A stretch of DNA of 64,000 bases. It comes from Pasteurellaceae bacterium (lineage in GTDB: Bacteria; Pseudomonadota; Gammaproteobacteria; Enterobacterales; Pasteurellaceae). Shown here piece by piece: positions 1 to 9,877 of the stretch. Where the stretch lies: NCBI GenBank assembly GCA_030528525.1, contig JAUMYT010000002.1, positions 62,001-126,000 on the forward strand. The letters run 5' to 3'. The notes under the pieces are model-generated. The model saw nothing but the letters and a program-made list of their open reading frames with translations, ran no database searches and had not been told where the DNA came from. Numbering within the stretch: position 1 is the first letter of the stretch; each line of letters starts with the position of its first letter. The position numbers and the translations under genes were made by a program.

Positions 1-249
1 ACAGGGCAGCAAGCAGGGGCGTTGGTGGATGCGTTAATGGTGCTCAAACAGCACGATATTCGAATGACGAAACTGGAATCTCGCCCTATTTACGGCAAAC
101 CGTGGGAAGAAATGTTCTATGTGGAGCTAGAAGCGAACATTCACACCGAAAAAATGCAGAACGCTTTGGCAGAATTAGGACAGGTTACTAGCTATCTCAA
201 AGTGCTGGGTTGCTATCCAAGTGAAATGGTCGAGCCTGTGAAGTTATGA
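1..249 (+). CDS. pheA: Bifunctional chorismate mutase/prephenate dehydratase, C-terminal end (partial)
   Basis: This is the last 82 codons of the P-protein that makes phenylpyruvate for phenylalanine synthesis. The reading frame is open from base 1, so the gene begins upstream of the window. The visible part is the regulatory ACT domain. It contains a GALV-type motif (GALVDAL) and an ESRP motif (TKLESRP), which in this family form the phenylalanine feedback-binding site, followed by the usual ACT ending (FYVELEANI...[10 protein letters not shown]). A weak hairpin follows the stop codon. The mutase and dehydratase domains cannot be seen here. Confidence 0.9.
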   Translation, partial: TGQQAGALVDALMVLKQHDIRMTKLESRPIYGKPWEEMFYVELEANIHTEKMQNALAELGQVTSYLKVLGCYPSEMVEPVKL

Positions 250-256
250 TGATGTA

Positions 257-280
257 GGAGCAAGCCGATGTACTTGCTCC
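257..280 (+). terminator. Hairpin after pheA
   Basis: An 8-bp perfect inverted repeat (GGAGCAAG / CTTGCTCC) with an 8-nt loop lies 8 nt after the pheA stop. No T-run follows, so it is a weak or processing-type terminator at best. Confidence 0.4.
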
Positions 281-283
281 GCA

Positions 284-317
284 ATATGTAAAAAGTCTCC
301 ATTTTTACCCCCCTTGT
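284..317 (-). repeat. ACAAGGGG uptake-signal-like repeat (weak copy)
   Basis: The core ACAAGGGGGG on the minus strand is followed by A/T-rich sequence. The TGCAAA box at offset 28 is degenerate (TACATA). It lies between pheA and rluE. Confidence 0.45.
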
Positions 318-323
318 AATCCA

Positions 324-977
324 ATGAAATTCAAACCTAAAACCACCCCTTTCAGACGCCCAAAGCCGAAACACACACCCAGTTTTGCGGATACCATCAT
401 TGTGTTGTTGAACAAGCCCTATGATGTACTGACCCAATTTACTGACGAGCAGAACCGCCAAACTTTGAAAGATTTTCTTCCTATTCCAGACATTTACCCC
501 GTTGGGCGGTTGGATCGGGATAGCGAAGGCTTACTGTTGCTGACCAACCACGGCGAAATCCAGCACCGCTTGGCGAACCCAAAATTCGACAAACTGAAAA
601 CCTATTATGTGTTGGTAGAAGGTGATCCACAGCCTGATGATTTGGCGAAACTTGCCAAAGGTGTGGTACTCAAAGATGGGCTAACCAAACCAGCCAAAGT
701 GAGAAAAATTGCCGATCCTGAGTTGAATTGGGCGACCGCCCCGAAAATTCGTGAGCGAAAAAACATTCCAACTACTTGGCTCGAGTTGAAAATCTGCGAA
801 GGCAAAAATCGCCAAGTAAGACGAATGACGGCTCACATTGGTTTTCCGACGTTACGGCTGATTCGAGTCGGCTTAGGCGATTTTCAGTTAGGCAATATCA
901 CGGCTGGCGAATACAAAATACTCAATGATGACGAAAAACGTAGCTTATTCAAACAACTTGCACTACGCAAGGGGTAA
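324..977 (+). CDS. rluE: 23S rRNA pseudouridine(2457) synthase
   Basis: This 217-aa RsuA-family enzyme is expected to isomerise U2457 of 23S rRNA. The family catalytic motif is visible as GRLDRDSEG (about residues 59-67), with the catalytic Asp in RLD. The closing motif [10 protein letters not shown] (about 169-178) and the stretch [10 protein letters not shown] are also typical. The basic N-terminus ([13 protein letters not shown]) resembles the tail of RluE rather than RluB or RluF, and there is no S4 domain. The start is the only good ATG; its ribosome-binding site is weak. The stop codon lies inside an uptake-signal-like repeat that begins at 967. Family assignment is firm; the exact target uridine is inferred. 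Confidence 0.85.
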   Translation: MKFKPKTTPFRRPKPKHTPSFADTIIVLLNKPYDVLTQFTDEQNRQTLKDFLPIPDIYPVGRLDRDSEGLLLLTNHGEIQHRLANPKFDKLKTYYVLVEGDPQPDDLAKLAKGVVLKDGLTKPAKVRKIADPELNWATAPKIRERKNIPTTWLELKICEGKNRQVRRMTAHIGFPTLRLIRVGLGDFQLGNITAGEYKILNDDEKRSLFKQLALRKG

Positions 978-1000
978 GATTTTCACAGAAAAGTGCAAAA
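967..1000 (+). repeat. ACAAGGGG uptake-signal-like repeat at the end of rluE
   Basis: The core is GCAAGGGGTA with AGATTTT after it and TGCAAAA at offset 28. The repeat supplies the last codons and stop (AAG GGG TAA) of rluE. Confidence 0.7.
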
Positions 1001-1070
1001 TCCACAGGCATTTTTTGTGTAAAGAGAGTAAACTAATGCCAATTTTTAATTTCTGCATAAGGATTGAAAT

Positions 1071-2790
<1,720 letters not shown>

Positions 2791-2802
<12 letters not shown>

Positions 2803-2820
2803 TCTACACAAGGGGGGATG
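2791..2820 (+). terminator. Inverted-repeat terminator after adk
   Basis: Two opposed ACAAGGGGG cores (minus strand ending at 2802, plus strand starting at 2808) make a GC-rich stem with a short loop just after adk. A T-rich run follows at 2821-2825. Paired uptake signals acting as terminators are well known in Pasteurellaceae. Confidence 0.5.
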
Positions 2821-2887
2821 TTTTTCTCCAACACTCGCCACAAAAAGCGTATAATTGTCTAATTTATCTCCTTTTATCATCACATAT

Positions 2888-5188
2888 ATGTCTGTTTCGT
2901 CTAAAAAAACATCGCACAAGACATCTGGGAAAAAACCTATACGAAAGGCCTATTTTCTTCCTACTTTGTTCAAATTTTTCCTTTTAGTGAGTTGTTGCAT
3001 TGCGTTATATGGCATTTACTTAGATGGTAAAATCCGCACTAAAATGGACGGACAAATTTGGCAATTACCTGCTGAAGTCTATGGACGCATTGAGAGCATT
3101 CGACTCACGGATAAGCTCAATATTGAACAAGTCAAACTCATGTTACTGGATAACGGTTATCGTGAAGTCTCTCATATCGCAACCCCTGGCGATTTTAAGC
3201 GAGACGGTAATAATTTAGTGGTATTTCGACGTGCGTTCTCCTTTCCAGATAACCCCGAAGCACAGCGTGTGCTCCGTTTACGTTTTCTTGATAATCAATT
3301 GGCACGAATTGAAGATCTCGTACAATTAAAGGCAATCGCTGAATTCCGACTCGATCCCAAACGCATTGCCATGATCCATTCAGATAATGATGAAGAACGT
3401 ATTGCATTACCGCTACAAGATTACCCAAGCTTATTGATCGATACCCTCATCTTAACAGAAGACAAGCGATTCTATGAGCATAGTGGTATTAGCCTGATAA
3501 GTATCATGCGAGCGTTAATTACCAATTATCAGGCAGGTAAAACCGTACAAGGTGCCAGCACACTTACCCAACAATTAGTCAAAAACGTATTTTTAACCAG
3601 TGAAAAATCGCTTGAACGTAAAATAAACGAAGCATTCATGTCGATCATTTTAGATGCTCGCTATGATAAAAACCGCATTTTAGAAACCTATTTAAACGAG
3701 ATCTATCTCGGGCAAAATGGGAGTTATCAAATTCACGGCTTTGCATTAGCGAGCCAATTCTATTTCGGTCGCCCGATTCAAGAAATTAGTCTTTCCCAAA
3801 TGGCATTGCTGGTAGGCATGGCCAAAGGTGCATCATTATATAATCCTTGGCGTAATCCTCAGGCTGCACGAGAAAGACGCAACGTGGTGATTAAGGTTTT
3901 ATTAGATAATAAGAAAATTTCTCAGCAAGACCATGATTTCCTCGTGAAGCAACCACTCGGTGTAAAAGAGAAAAGCCATATTTATCGGCAACAGCCCGCC
4001 TTTATGCATGCCTTGAATGTAGAAATCAAACAGAAATTAGGCGAGTCGAAAAGTAACTTGCTTTCAGGGGCAAAAATTTTTACGACGTTTGATCCCAAGC
4101 AGCAACGTTCTGCAGAACTTGCCGTGATCAATGGCGTGGCGGAGATTGAAAATAGCAACAGAAAAATCAAAGAGTTACAATCCGCCATGGTCGTTGCGGA
4201 ATACCAAACAGGCAAGGTTAGGGCAATTGTAGGCGGTGTGCAAACACAGTATGCAGGTTTTAACCGAGCATTGCAGAGCAAACGGCAAATTGGATCCTTA
4301 GTAAAGCCTTCTATTTATGCCATCGCACTGGCTGAACCTGATCTCTATCGCTTAAACACTCTGGTGAATAATCAACCGATTACGATTAGCATCAAGGGAA
4401 GTGCCCCTTGGTCTCCACGTAATTACGATCGCAAATTTAGTGATTCTGTCATGTTGATGGATGCACTCGCTCGCTCGCTCAACATTCCGACAGTCAATAT
4501 CGGCATGAAAATTGGGCTACGTAAAGTCATCAACAAACAAAAAGAGATGGGGTGGAATAATGCCGAAATTCCGCCTTATCCTTCAACCCTATTAGGTGCA
4601 TATTCTATTTCACCTTATGATGTCACAAAATCCTACCAGGTGCTTGCGAATGCAGGCGTAAAAAAATCGCTCACCACCCTTGAGGCAATTATCACTCACC
4701 AAGGCGAGGTTCTTTATCAATCCAATCCACATATAGGGGAGCAAGTTCTTCCTGCAGAAGCTGCTATTCAAACGCTGTATGCGATGCAACAAGTTGTTGA
4801 ACGAGGCACGGCTCGTCGCTTACAAACCGACTTTGCTTACCTACGCATTGCTGGAAAAACAGGTACTACCAATAATGCCAAAGATACTTGGTTTGTTGGT
4901 ATTGATGGCGAGCATGTTACCACCGTTTGGCTAGGTAAAGATAACAATACTGATACAGGGCTTACTGGTTCAAGCGGAGCATTAAGAGTCTACAAGGCAT
5001 ATCTTCATCGTGCTCTACCGCCACCACTGAGATTACCACGAACGCCTTATATCCAATGGGTTGGCATCAATAATGACGGGGATTGGGATTGTCAAAGCAG
5101 TCGCCAAATTCCTGTTTGGCGAAATCATGGGCAACGCTACTGTACTCGAGATAATGCCATTGAAACGAATCCTAACGTCGGGGGATAG
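2888..5188 (+). CDS. mrcB: Penicillin-binding protein 1B (glycosyltransferase/transpeptidase)
   Basis: This 766-aa class A PBP polymerises lipid II into glycan strands and cross-links them on the periplasmic face of the inner membrane. It has a short basic cytoplasmic tail and one membrane helix (about residues 25-48). A UB2H-like segment follows, then a GT51 domain with the catalytic Glu in EDKRFYEH and the motif GASTLTQQLVKN. The transpeptidase domain shows SxxK (GSLVKPS), SxN (RSLNIP) and KTGT (AGKTGTTNN). The ATG at 2888 was chosen because upstream in-frame starts precede the basic tail without support. The protein is somewhat shorter than the E. coli one (844 aa), similar to Haemophilus PBP1B. 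It stands as a single gene. Confidence 0.93.
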   Translation: MSVSSKKTSHKTSGKKPIRKAYFLPTLFKFFLLVSCCIALYGIYLDGKIRTKMDGQIWQLPAEVYGRIESIRLTDKLNIEQVKLMLLDNGYREVSHIATPGDFKRDGNNLVVFRRAFSFPDNPEAQRVLRLRFLDNQLARIEDLVQLKAIAEFRLDPKRIAMIHSDNDEERIALPLQDYPSLLIDTLILTEDKRFYEHSGISLISIMRALITNYQAGKTVQGASTLTQQLVKNVFLTSEKSLERKINEAFMSIILDARYDKNRILETYLNEIYLGQNGSYQIHGFALASQFYFGRPIQEISLSQMALLVGMAKGASLYNPWRNPQAARERRNVVIKVLLDNKKISQQDHDFLVKQPLGVKEKSHIYRQQPAFMHALNVEIKQKLGESKSNLLSGAKIFTTFDPKQQRSAELAVINGVAEIENSNRKIKELQSAMVVAEYQTGKVRAIVGGVQTQYAGFNRALQSKRQIGSLVKPSIYAIALAEPDLYRLNTLVNNQPITISIKGSAPWSPRNYDRKFSDSVMLMDALARSLNIPTVNIGMKIGLRKVINKQKEMGWNNAEIPPYPSTLLGAYSISPYDVTKSYQVLANAGVKKSLTTLEAIITHQGEVLYQSNPHIGEQVLPAEAAIQTLYAMQQVVERGTARRLQTDFAYLRIAGKTGTTNNAKDTWFVGIDGEHVTTVWLGKDNNTDTGLTGSSGALRVYKAYLHRALPPPLRLPRTPYIQWVGINNDGDWDCQSSRQIPVWRNHGQRYCTRDNAIETNPNVGG

Positions 5189-5273
5189 GCTATCCCTGAG
5201 TACGCCGAGCCAAATCACAAAAGCTAAGGCTGAAGAACGTGAGATCAAACCAAGGGAATCCCCTTCCATTTCA

Positions 5274-5331
5274 ACAAGGGGGAGAGAACGCCTAAGATTT
5301 TGCAAAAAGTGGTCGGTTCTTACCCCCTTGT
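5274..5331. repeat. Inverted pair of ACAAGGGG uptake-signal-like repeats
   Basis: A plus-strand copy (5274-5307) and a minus-strand copy (5298-5331) overlap in a shared central A/T box. Each has its TGCAAA box at offset 28. The pair can fold into a long hairpin and may terminate mrcB. Confidence 0.75.
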
Positions 5332-5348
5332 TGGGTCATCATGAGTTT

Positions 5349-5434
5349 AGCGTACAACTGTACACTTTTTTCTAGCTTTTTTGCTCATAACCTTTTATAT
5401 TAGCGAACATTTGTACGCTGAAATAAAAGGTTAT
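5349..5434. repeat. Two interlocked inverted repeats upstream of the acyl-CoA ligase gene
   Basis: AGCGTACAA (5349-5357) is repeated inverted at 5411-5419. A 12-bp arm ATAACCTTTTAT (5387-5398) is repeated inverted at 5423-5434. The second arm ends 6 nt before the start codon at 5441, so the hairpin would cover the translation start region. The function is unknown. Confidence 0.5.
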
Positions 5435-5440
5435 TTTTTA

Positions 5441-7213
5441 ATGAATCTGTTTGATTTACACTTCGTAACACGTTTTCGCTATCAGGCGGAAAGATTGACC
5501 GATCGCACCGCCTTAAAATTCTTAGATAACGGCAAATGGGAACAAATTTCGTGGTCGCAATTTCAAGAACACGCCAACCAGCTTTCCCACGCTTTGCTCG
5601 CCAACGGCATTGAGATTCAAGACAAAATCGCCATTTTCGCCCACAATATGCCCCGTTGGACGATCACCGACATCGGCACGATGCAAATTCGTGCCATCAC
5701 TGTGCCGATTTATGCGACCAGTACGCCTAAACAGATCGAATATATTTTAAACAATGCCGATGTGCGAATCTTATTTGTCGGCGATCAAGAACAGTACGAT
5801 CAAGCCATCGAAATAGCGAACAGCTGTCCACAATTAGAAAAAATCGTGGCGATGAAGCCGTCAATCAATCTGTTCAACCAGCCGATCGCTTGCCATTGGG
5901 AGGATTTCATCAACGTGCCCGTGCAAGCGGTGGAATTTGAGCAACGTCTTGCCACGAAAACCTTGGACGACTTGTTCACGATTCTCTACACATCAGGCAC
6001 CACTGGCGAACCGAAAGGCGTGATGTTAGATTTCGCTAACTTGGCTCATCAATTCTACGCACACGACATTGCGTTAAATGTGGATGATTCGGATGTGTCG
6101 CTGTCGTTCCTGCCGTTCTCGCACATTTTTGAACGGGCATGGATTTCTTATATTCTGCATCGTGGGGCAACTAACTGCTATTTGGAAGACACCAATTTAG
6201 TGCGGGAAACCTTGGCGGAAGTCAAACCAACGCTGATGTGTGCCGTGCCACGTTTGTACGAAAAAATTTACAGTGCGGTGCAAGACAAAGTACAAAAAGC
6301 CCCAATCCATCGCCGAGCCTTGTTCAACTGGGCAATTCGGGTGGGCGAGCAACATTTCCAAACGGAAAAACCGTCGCCACTTTTGCGTTTGCAATATGCG
6401 TTAGCCAACAAATTGGTGCTGTCAAAATTGCGTGCCTTGCTAGGCGGACGCATTCGTATGATGCCGTGTGGTGGTGCGAAATTAGAGCCGACTATCGGAA
6501 TGTTTTTCCATAGCATTGGGATTAACATCAAACTCGGCTACGGTATGACCGAAACCACCGCCACCGTTTCTTGCTGGAGCGATAAAGGCTTCAACCCCAA
6601 TTCTATCGGCACACTGATGCCAAACGTCGAAGTGAAAATTGGCGATGAAAACGAAATTCTCGTGAAAGGCGGAATGGTAATGCGTGGCTACTACAAAAAG
6701 CCCGAAGAAACGGCGGCGGCGTTTACCGCTGATGGCTTTTTGAAAACGGGCGATGCGGGCGAGCTAGACGAAACGGGGCATTTGTTCATCACCGATCGCA
6801 TTAAAGAGCTGATGAAAACCTCCAACGGCAAATACATCGCACCGCAATACATTGAAGGTAAAATCGGCAAGGACAAATTTATCGAGCAAATTGCGGTGAT
6901 TGCCGATGCGAAAAAATATGTGTCTGCCTTGATTGTGCCAAGTTTCGAGAGCTTAGAAGAGTACGCCAAACAGCTCAACATCAAATATCACGACCGTTTG
7001 GATCTGATCAAAAATTCCGACATCGTGCAGATGATTGAGAAACGCATCAATGAGTTGCAAAAAGATTTGCCAAGTTTCGAGCAGATCAAAAAATTCACCC
7101 TGCTCCCTGAAGCATTTACGATGAAAATGGAAGAAATCACGCCGACGTTGAAACTTCGCCGCAAAGTGATTTTGCAACGCTATCGAGAGCAGATCGAGAA
7201 GATGTATAAATAG
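5441..7213 (+). CDS. Long-chain fatty acid CoA ligase (AMP-forming)
   Basis: This 590-aa member of the ANL adenylating superfamily activates long-chain fatty acids to acyl-CoA. The P-loop-like signature [14 protein letters not shown] is at about residues 185-198. The motif [12 protein letters not shown] (about 366-377) and the hinge region [18 protein letters not shown] (about 443-460) follow. The catalytic Lys region is unusual in having [11 protein letters not shown] followed by a C-terminal subdomain typical of the FAA1/AAE15-like long-chain branch. This resembles the Haemophilus long-chain acyl-CoA synthetase more than E. coli FadD. The start at 5441 gives [13 protein letters not shown]; in-frame upstream sequence is not protein-like. 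A fadR regulator lies elsewhere in the window, but no FadR-like operator was seen here. Confidence 0.85.
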   Translation: MNLFDLHFVTRFRYQAERLTDRTALKFLDNGKWEQISWSQFQEHANQLSHALLANGIEIQDKIAIFAHNMPRWTITDIGTMQIRAITVPIYATSTPKQIEYILNNADVRILFVGDQEQYDQAIEIANSCPQLEKIVAMKPSINLFNQPIACHWEDFINVPVQAVEFEQRLATKTLDDLFTILYTSGTTGEPKGVMLDFANLAHQFYAHDIALNVDDSDVSLSFLPFSHIFERAWISYILHRGATNCYLEDTNLVRETLAEVKPTLMCAVPRLYEKIYSAVQDKVQKAPIHRRALFNWAIRVGEQHFQTEKPSPLLRLQYALANKLVLSKLRALLGGRIRMMPCGGAKLEPTIGMFFHSIGINIKLGYGMTETTATVSCWSDKGFNPNSIGTLMPNVEVKIGDENEILVKGGMVMRGYYKKPEETAAAFTADGFLKTGDAGELDETGHLFITDRIKELMKTSNGKYIAPQYIEGKIGKDKFIEQIAVIADAKKYVSALIVPSFESLEEYAKQLNIKYHDRLDLIKNSDIVQMIEKRINELQKDLPSFEQIKKFTLLPEAFTMKMEEITPTLKLRRKVILQRYREQIEKMYK

Positions 7214-7245
7214 CCTATTGAGGATAAATTCGGTGCCATTTCGGA

Positions 7246-7279
7246 TTTTGCAGATTTTTCGCGGAAAGCCCCCCCTTGT
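7246..7279 (-). repeat. ACAAGGGG uptake-signal-like repeat
   Basis: The core ACAAGGGGGG is on the minus strand with TGCAAAA at offset 28, in the gap between the acyl-CoA ligase and maoP. Confidence 0.7.
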
Positions 7280-7379
7280 AACAAGGCATTTGCGAAAAAC
7301 ATTTGCTTTTTTTAGCCGTTTTGGCTTTAATGCACCCCCAATTTTTTGATTTCCAATGATAGACATATAGAGGCAGATT

Positions 7380-7709
7380 ATGGCAGAGAGTTTTAGCGTT
7401 ACTCGTCGTTTTTTTGACGATAAAAATTACCCACGTGGTTTTTCCCGCCACGGTGATTACACCATTCGTGAATCCCAAACTTTAGAGCAATTTGGTCAAG
7501 CGTGTTTAGCCCTTGAAACAGGCGAACGCAAGCCAAAAACCGCAGAAGAAAAGCAATTCGTCGCAGTAATGAAAGGCGAAGTCGCTGCTGATACCTTCTT
7601 AGAAAAAGTCTGGATCAAATACCGCACCTTAACTAGCCGAACCAAACGCATTTATACCCTTTCTGGCGATGTCAGTGGTGATGCTGGCTCAAGCGACGAA
7701 ACCGAATAA
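7380..7709 (+). CDS. maoP: Macrodomain Ori protein MaoP (DUF413)
   Basis: This 109-aa protein is closely similar over its whole length to E. coli MaoP (YifE). The shared blocks are MAESF at the start, [10 protein letters not shown] (about residues 18-27), EEKQFVAV (about 58-65) and the acidic tail rich in S, D and E. In E. coli MaoP works with the maoS site to organise the Ori macrodomain of the nucleoid. Whether that role holds in Pasteurellaceae is inference. No maoS site was sought successfully here. The start ATG follows GAGGCAG and gives the conserved N-terminus. Confidence 0.85.
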   Translation: MAESFSVTRRFFDDKNYPRGFSRHGDYTIRESQTLEQFGQACLALETGERKPKTAEEKQFVAVMKGEVAADTFLEKVWIKYRTLTSRTKRIYTLSGDVSGDAGSSDETE

Positions 7710-7721
7710 TTTTTTCACTTT

Positions 7722-7741
7722 GGGGCGTAGCAATACGCCCC
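7722..7741 (+). terminator. Hairpin after maoP
   Basis: GGGGCGT (7722-7728) pairs with ACGCCCC (7735-7741) across a 6-nt loop, 13 nt after the maoP stop. There is no T-run after it, but a T-run (TTTTTT) precedes it. Termination strength is uncertain. Confidence 0.45.
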
Positions 7742-7750
7742 CATTTATTG

Positions 7751-8848
7751 ATGACAATGACCTTACCGATTTCCGACTATTCTGCACTTTTAGCCCAAAA
7801 AGCAGAAAAACTCACGGCATTACTTGCCCCTTTTTCTGCACCCACGCTTGACGTTTTTACTTCTGACACGAGCCATTTCCGCTTGCGTGCGGAATTTCGC
7901 ATCTGGCACGAAGACGGCGATTTATTTCACATAATGTTTGACCAAGCAACCAAACAGCGTTACCGAGTCGATCAATTCCCGATTGCCAGCCAACTGATTA
8001 ACCGAATGATGACGGTGCTGTTAGCCGAAATCAAAGGCAACGAACTGCTCACTCGCAAGCTGTTTCAAATTGACTATTTAAGCACCTTGAGCGGACAAAT
8101 TGCGGTGTCAATGTTGTACCACAAACCGTTAACGGACGAGTGGATTACTCAGGCGAAACTGCTGAAACAGCGTTTAACAGGCTATGGCTTTGATGTGCAA
8201 CTGATTGGGCGAGCAACCAAGCAGAAAATCGCATTGGATTGTGATTATGTGGAAGAAGTTCTGAATGTTGATGGCAGGGATTACTACTACCGCCAAGTTG
8301 AAAACAGTTTCACCCAGCCGAATGGCAAAATGAACATCAAGATGCTTGAATGGGCGAGACGTTGCACCGCCAACAGCCAAGGCGATCTGCTTGAGCTTTA
8401 CTGTGGCAACGGCAATTTCTCGATTGCCTTGGCGAGCAATTTCCGTAAAGTGCTGGCGACTGAAATTTCAAAATCATCAGTGGAATCGGCACAATATAAC
8501 ATTGCGAAAAATGGCGTGGACAATCTGCAAATTATCCGAATGTCCGCCGAAGAATTTACTCAAGCAATGAACGGCGTGCGGGAATTTTATCGTCTGCGTG
8601 GCGTGGATCTAAAAAGCTACGAGTGCAATACGATTTTTGTTGATCCGCCACGGGCTGGCCTAGATGCAGAGACGCTCAATATGGTGCAAGGCTACGAACG
8701 CATTTTGTATATTTCGTGCAACCCACACACGCTTGCGGAGAATTTGCAACAACTTTGTCAAACGCATCGCATTGAACGTTGTGCGTTGTTCGATCAATTC
8801 CCATACACGGATCACATTGAAAGCGGCGTTTGGCTAATCCGAAAATAA
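7751..8848 (+). CDS. trmA: tRNA (uracil-5-)-methyltransferase
   Basis: This 365-aa enzyme makes ribothymidine at position 54 of tRNAs (T-loop) using S-adenosylmethionine. The SAM-binding motif is [16 protein letters not shown] (about residues 211-226). The motif [10 protein letters not shown] and the nucleophile cysteine in YISCNPHTL (about 320-328) are present. The segment [10 protein letters not shown] is diagnostic of TrmA. Two candidate ATGs exist, at 7751 and 7757, both giving M-T-(M-T)-LPISDY; the first was taken. The length matches E. coli TrmA (366 aa). It is probably transcribed on its own or with maoP. Confidence 0.95.
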   Translation: MTMTLPISDYSALLAQKAEKLTALLAPFSAPTLDVFTSDTSHFRLRAEFRIWHEDGDLFHIMFDQATKQRYRVDQFPIASQLINRMMTVLLAEIKGNELLTRKLFQIDYLSTLSGQIAVSMLYHKPLTDEWITQAKLLKQRLTGYGFDVQLIGRATKQKIALDCDYVEEVLNVDGRDYYYRQVENSFTQPNGKMNIKMLEWARRCTANSQGDLLELYCGNGNFSIALASNFRKVLATEISKSSVESAQYNIAKNGVDNLQIIRMSAEEFTQAMNGVREFYRLRGVDLKSYECNTIFVDPPRAGLDAETLNMVQGYERILYISCNPHTLAENLQQLCQTHRIERCALFDQFPYTDHIESGVWLIRK

Positions 8849-8895
8849 AAAATGACGAAAAATAAAGCATTTAATGCCTTTCATTCATTTAGTGC

Positions 8896-8924
8896 TTGAC
8901 CGTTTAGCCTGTTATCTATATCAT
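8896..8924 (+). promoter_or_regulatory. Sigma70-type promoter of the first tRNA-Ser
   Basis: TTGACC (8896-8901) and TATCAT (8919-8924) are separated by 17 nt, ending 16 nt before the mature tRNA 5' end. Confidence 0.55.
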
Positions 8925-8940
8925 TCGTTCCGTTTTCAAC

Positions 8941-9030
8941 GGAGGAATGGTCGAGTGGTTGAAGGCACCGGTCTTGAAAACCGGCGAGGGTTTACGCCCT
9001 CCGTGAGTTCGAATCTCACTTCCTCCGCCA
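8941..9030 (+). tRNA. serT: tRNA-Ser(UGA), copy 1
   Basis: The 90-nt class II tRNA has the CCA end encoded. The acceptor arm GGAGGAA pairs with TTCCTCC. The anticodon stem CCGGT/ACCGG carries the loop CTTGAAA with anticodon TGA. A long variable arm (GCGAGGGTTTACGCCCTCCGT) and the T-arm with GTTCGAATC complete the cloverleaf. It decodes UCA and, by wobble, other UCN codons. Confidence 0.96.
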
Positions 9031-9039
9031 TCAAATTTC

Positions 9040-9067
9040 AACCTACTGCATTCCAAAGCAGTAGGTT
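9040..9067 (+). terminator. Terminator-like hairpin between the two tRNA-Ser genes
   Basis: AACCTACTGC pairs perfectly with GCAGTAGGTT over an 8-nt loop and is followed by TTTTC. It would separate the two tRNA genes into independent transcripts. Confidence 0.65.
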
Positions 9068-9109
9068 TTCTCTTAAAGAGAAGTCAACATCTAAAATTGT
9101 TTTCAACAC

Positions 9110-9199
9110 GGAGGAATGGTCGAGTGGTTGAAGGCACCGGTCTTGAAAACCGGCGAGGGTTTACGCCCTCCGTGAGTTCGAATCTCACTTCCTCCGCCA
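9110..9199 (+). tRNA. serT: tRNA-Ser(UGA), copy 2
   Basis: The sequence is identical over all 90 nt to the copy at 8941, including the encoded CCA. A short upstream stretch (TTTTCAAC) is also shared, so a tandem duplication or gene conversion is likely. Confidence 0.96.
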
Positions 9200-9210
9200 T
9201 CTATATTTAA

Positions 9211-9238
9211 AACCGCAAACAGTTGTTTGCGGTTTTTT
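9211..9238 (+). terminator. Rho-independent terminator of the tRNA-Ser pair
   Basis: AACCGCAAAC pairs with GTTTGCGGTT over a 4-nt loop and runs into TTTT. Confidence 0.85.
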
Positions 9239-9333
9239 CATTTCTGCAACTCTGAGACAGTTAAAATTGTGTACTCTTATTCGGCAAAACCTTGTAGAAT
9301 AATCGGGTTTATTTTTACTTTAAGGAACAAAAC

Positions 9334-9660
9334 ATGGAAACTCTTGAGCGTATCAAACAACAAATCAGCGAAAATCCCATTCTGCTTTATATGAAAGGCT
9401 CACCAAAATTCCCATCATGTGGTTTCTCTGCCCGTGCTGTTGAAGCGGTTATCAACTGTCAAGTACCCTTTGGTTATGTGGATATTCTCACCAATCCAGA
9501 TATTCGTGCTGAATTGCCAAAATACGCGAATTGGCCAACATTCCCACAACTTTGGGTAGAAGGTGAACTCATCGGTGGGTGCGACATTATTTTAGAAATG
9601 TTCCAAAAAGGCGAATTACAAGCCTTATTAAAAGAAGTGGCTGAAAAGCATCCTGCGTGA
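9334..9660 (+). CDS. grxD: Monothiol glutaredoxin Grx4
   Basis: This 108-aa class II glutaredoxin has the monothiol active site CGFS, with Cys29 in KFPSCGFSARA. It also shows the glutathione-binding WPTFPQLWVEGELIGGCDI block (about residues 69-87). Proteins of this type bind and transfer [2Fe-2S] clusters as dimers with glutathione and pair with BolA-like proteins. They are not general disulfide reductases. The length is the usual one. The gene stands alone, with an AAGGAA ribosome-binding site before the ATG. Confidence 0.95.
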   Translation: METLERIKQQISENPILLYMKGSPKFPSCGFSARAVEAVINCQVPFGYVDILTNPDIRAELPKYANWPTFPQLWVEGELIGGCDIILEMFQKGELQALLKEVAEKHPA

Positions 9661-9674
9661 TTATCACTGGGGGA

Positions 9675-9708
9675 TTTTGCAAAATCTTGCAGTTTCTCCC
9701 CCCCTTGT
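9675..9708 (-). repeat. ACAAGGGG uptake-signal-like repeat after grxD
   Basis: The minus-strand core ACAAGGGGGG is followed by GAGAAA and TGCAAAA at offset 28. The inner part GATTTTGCAAAATC (9673-9686) is itself a palindrome. Confidence 0.75.
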
Positions 9709-9728
9709 GATGGAATGAACTGATCTCT

Positions 9729-9859
9729 CCGCCGATTTTATGTTAAAATTCGGCGGTTTCTTGTTCACTCATGGTAGGAGTGAACCAAGCAACCTGACTG
9801 AACCGCACTGAAGCGGTTTTCTTTTTTAATTTCAACAAGTAACCTCTCGTATGGGTTAC
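9729..9859 (+). promoter_or_regulatory. Structured leader of thrS with an internal terminator
   Basis: Four hairpins are stacked upstream of thrS: 9729-9757 (CCGCCGA...TCGGCGG), 9764-9783 (TTCACTC/GAGTGAA), 9801-9818 (AACCGC/GCGGTT) followed by TTTCTTTTTT to 9828, and 9839-9859 (GTAACC/GGTTAC). The third is a plausible intrinsic terminator lying before the start codon at 9878. This suggests an attenuation-type leader, but no leader peptide or tRNA-like anticodon mimic was identified. Confidence 0.4.
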
Positions 9860-9877
9860 CACTGTAAAGGAAACATT

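Noticed and set aside
8874-9131. Open frame of 85 codons across the tRNA-Ser pair
   Set aside because: It reads through both tRNA genes and has no ribosome-binding site or recognisable protein features.
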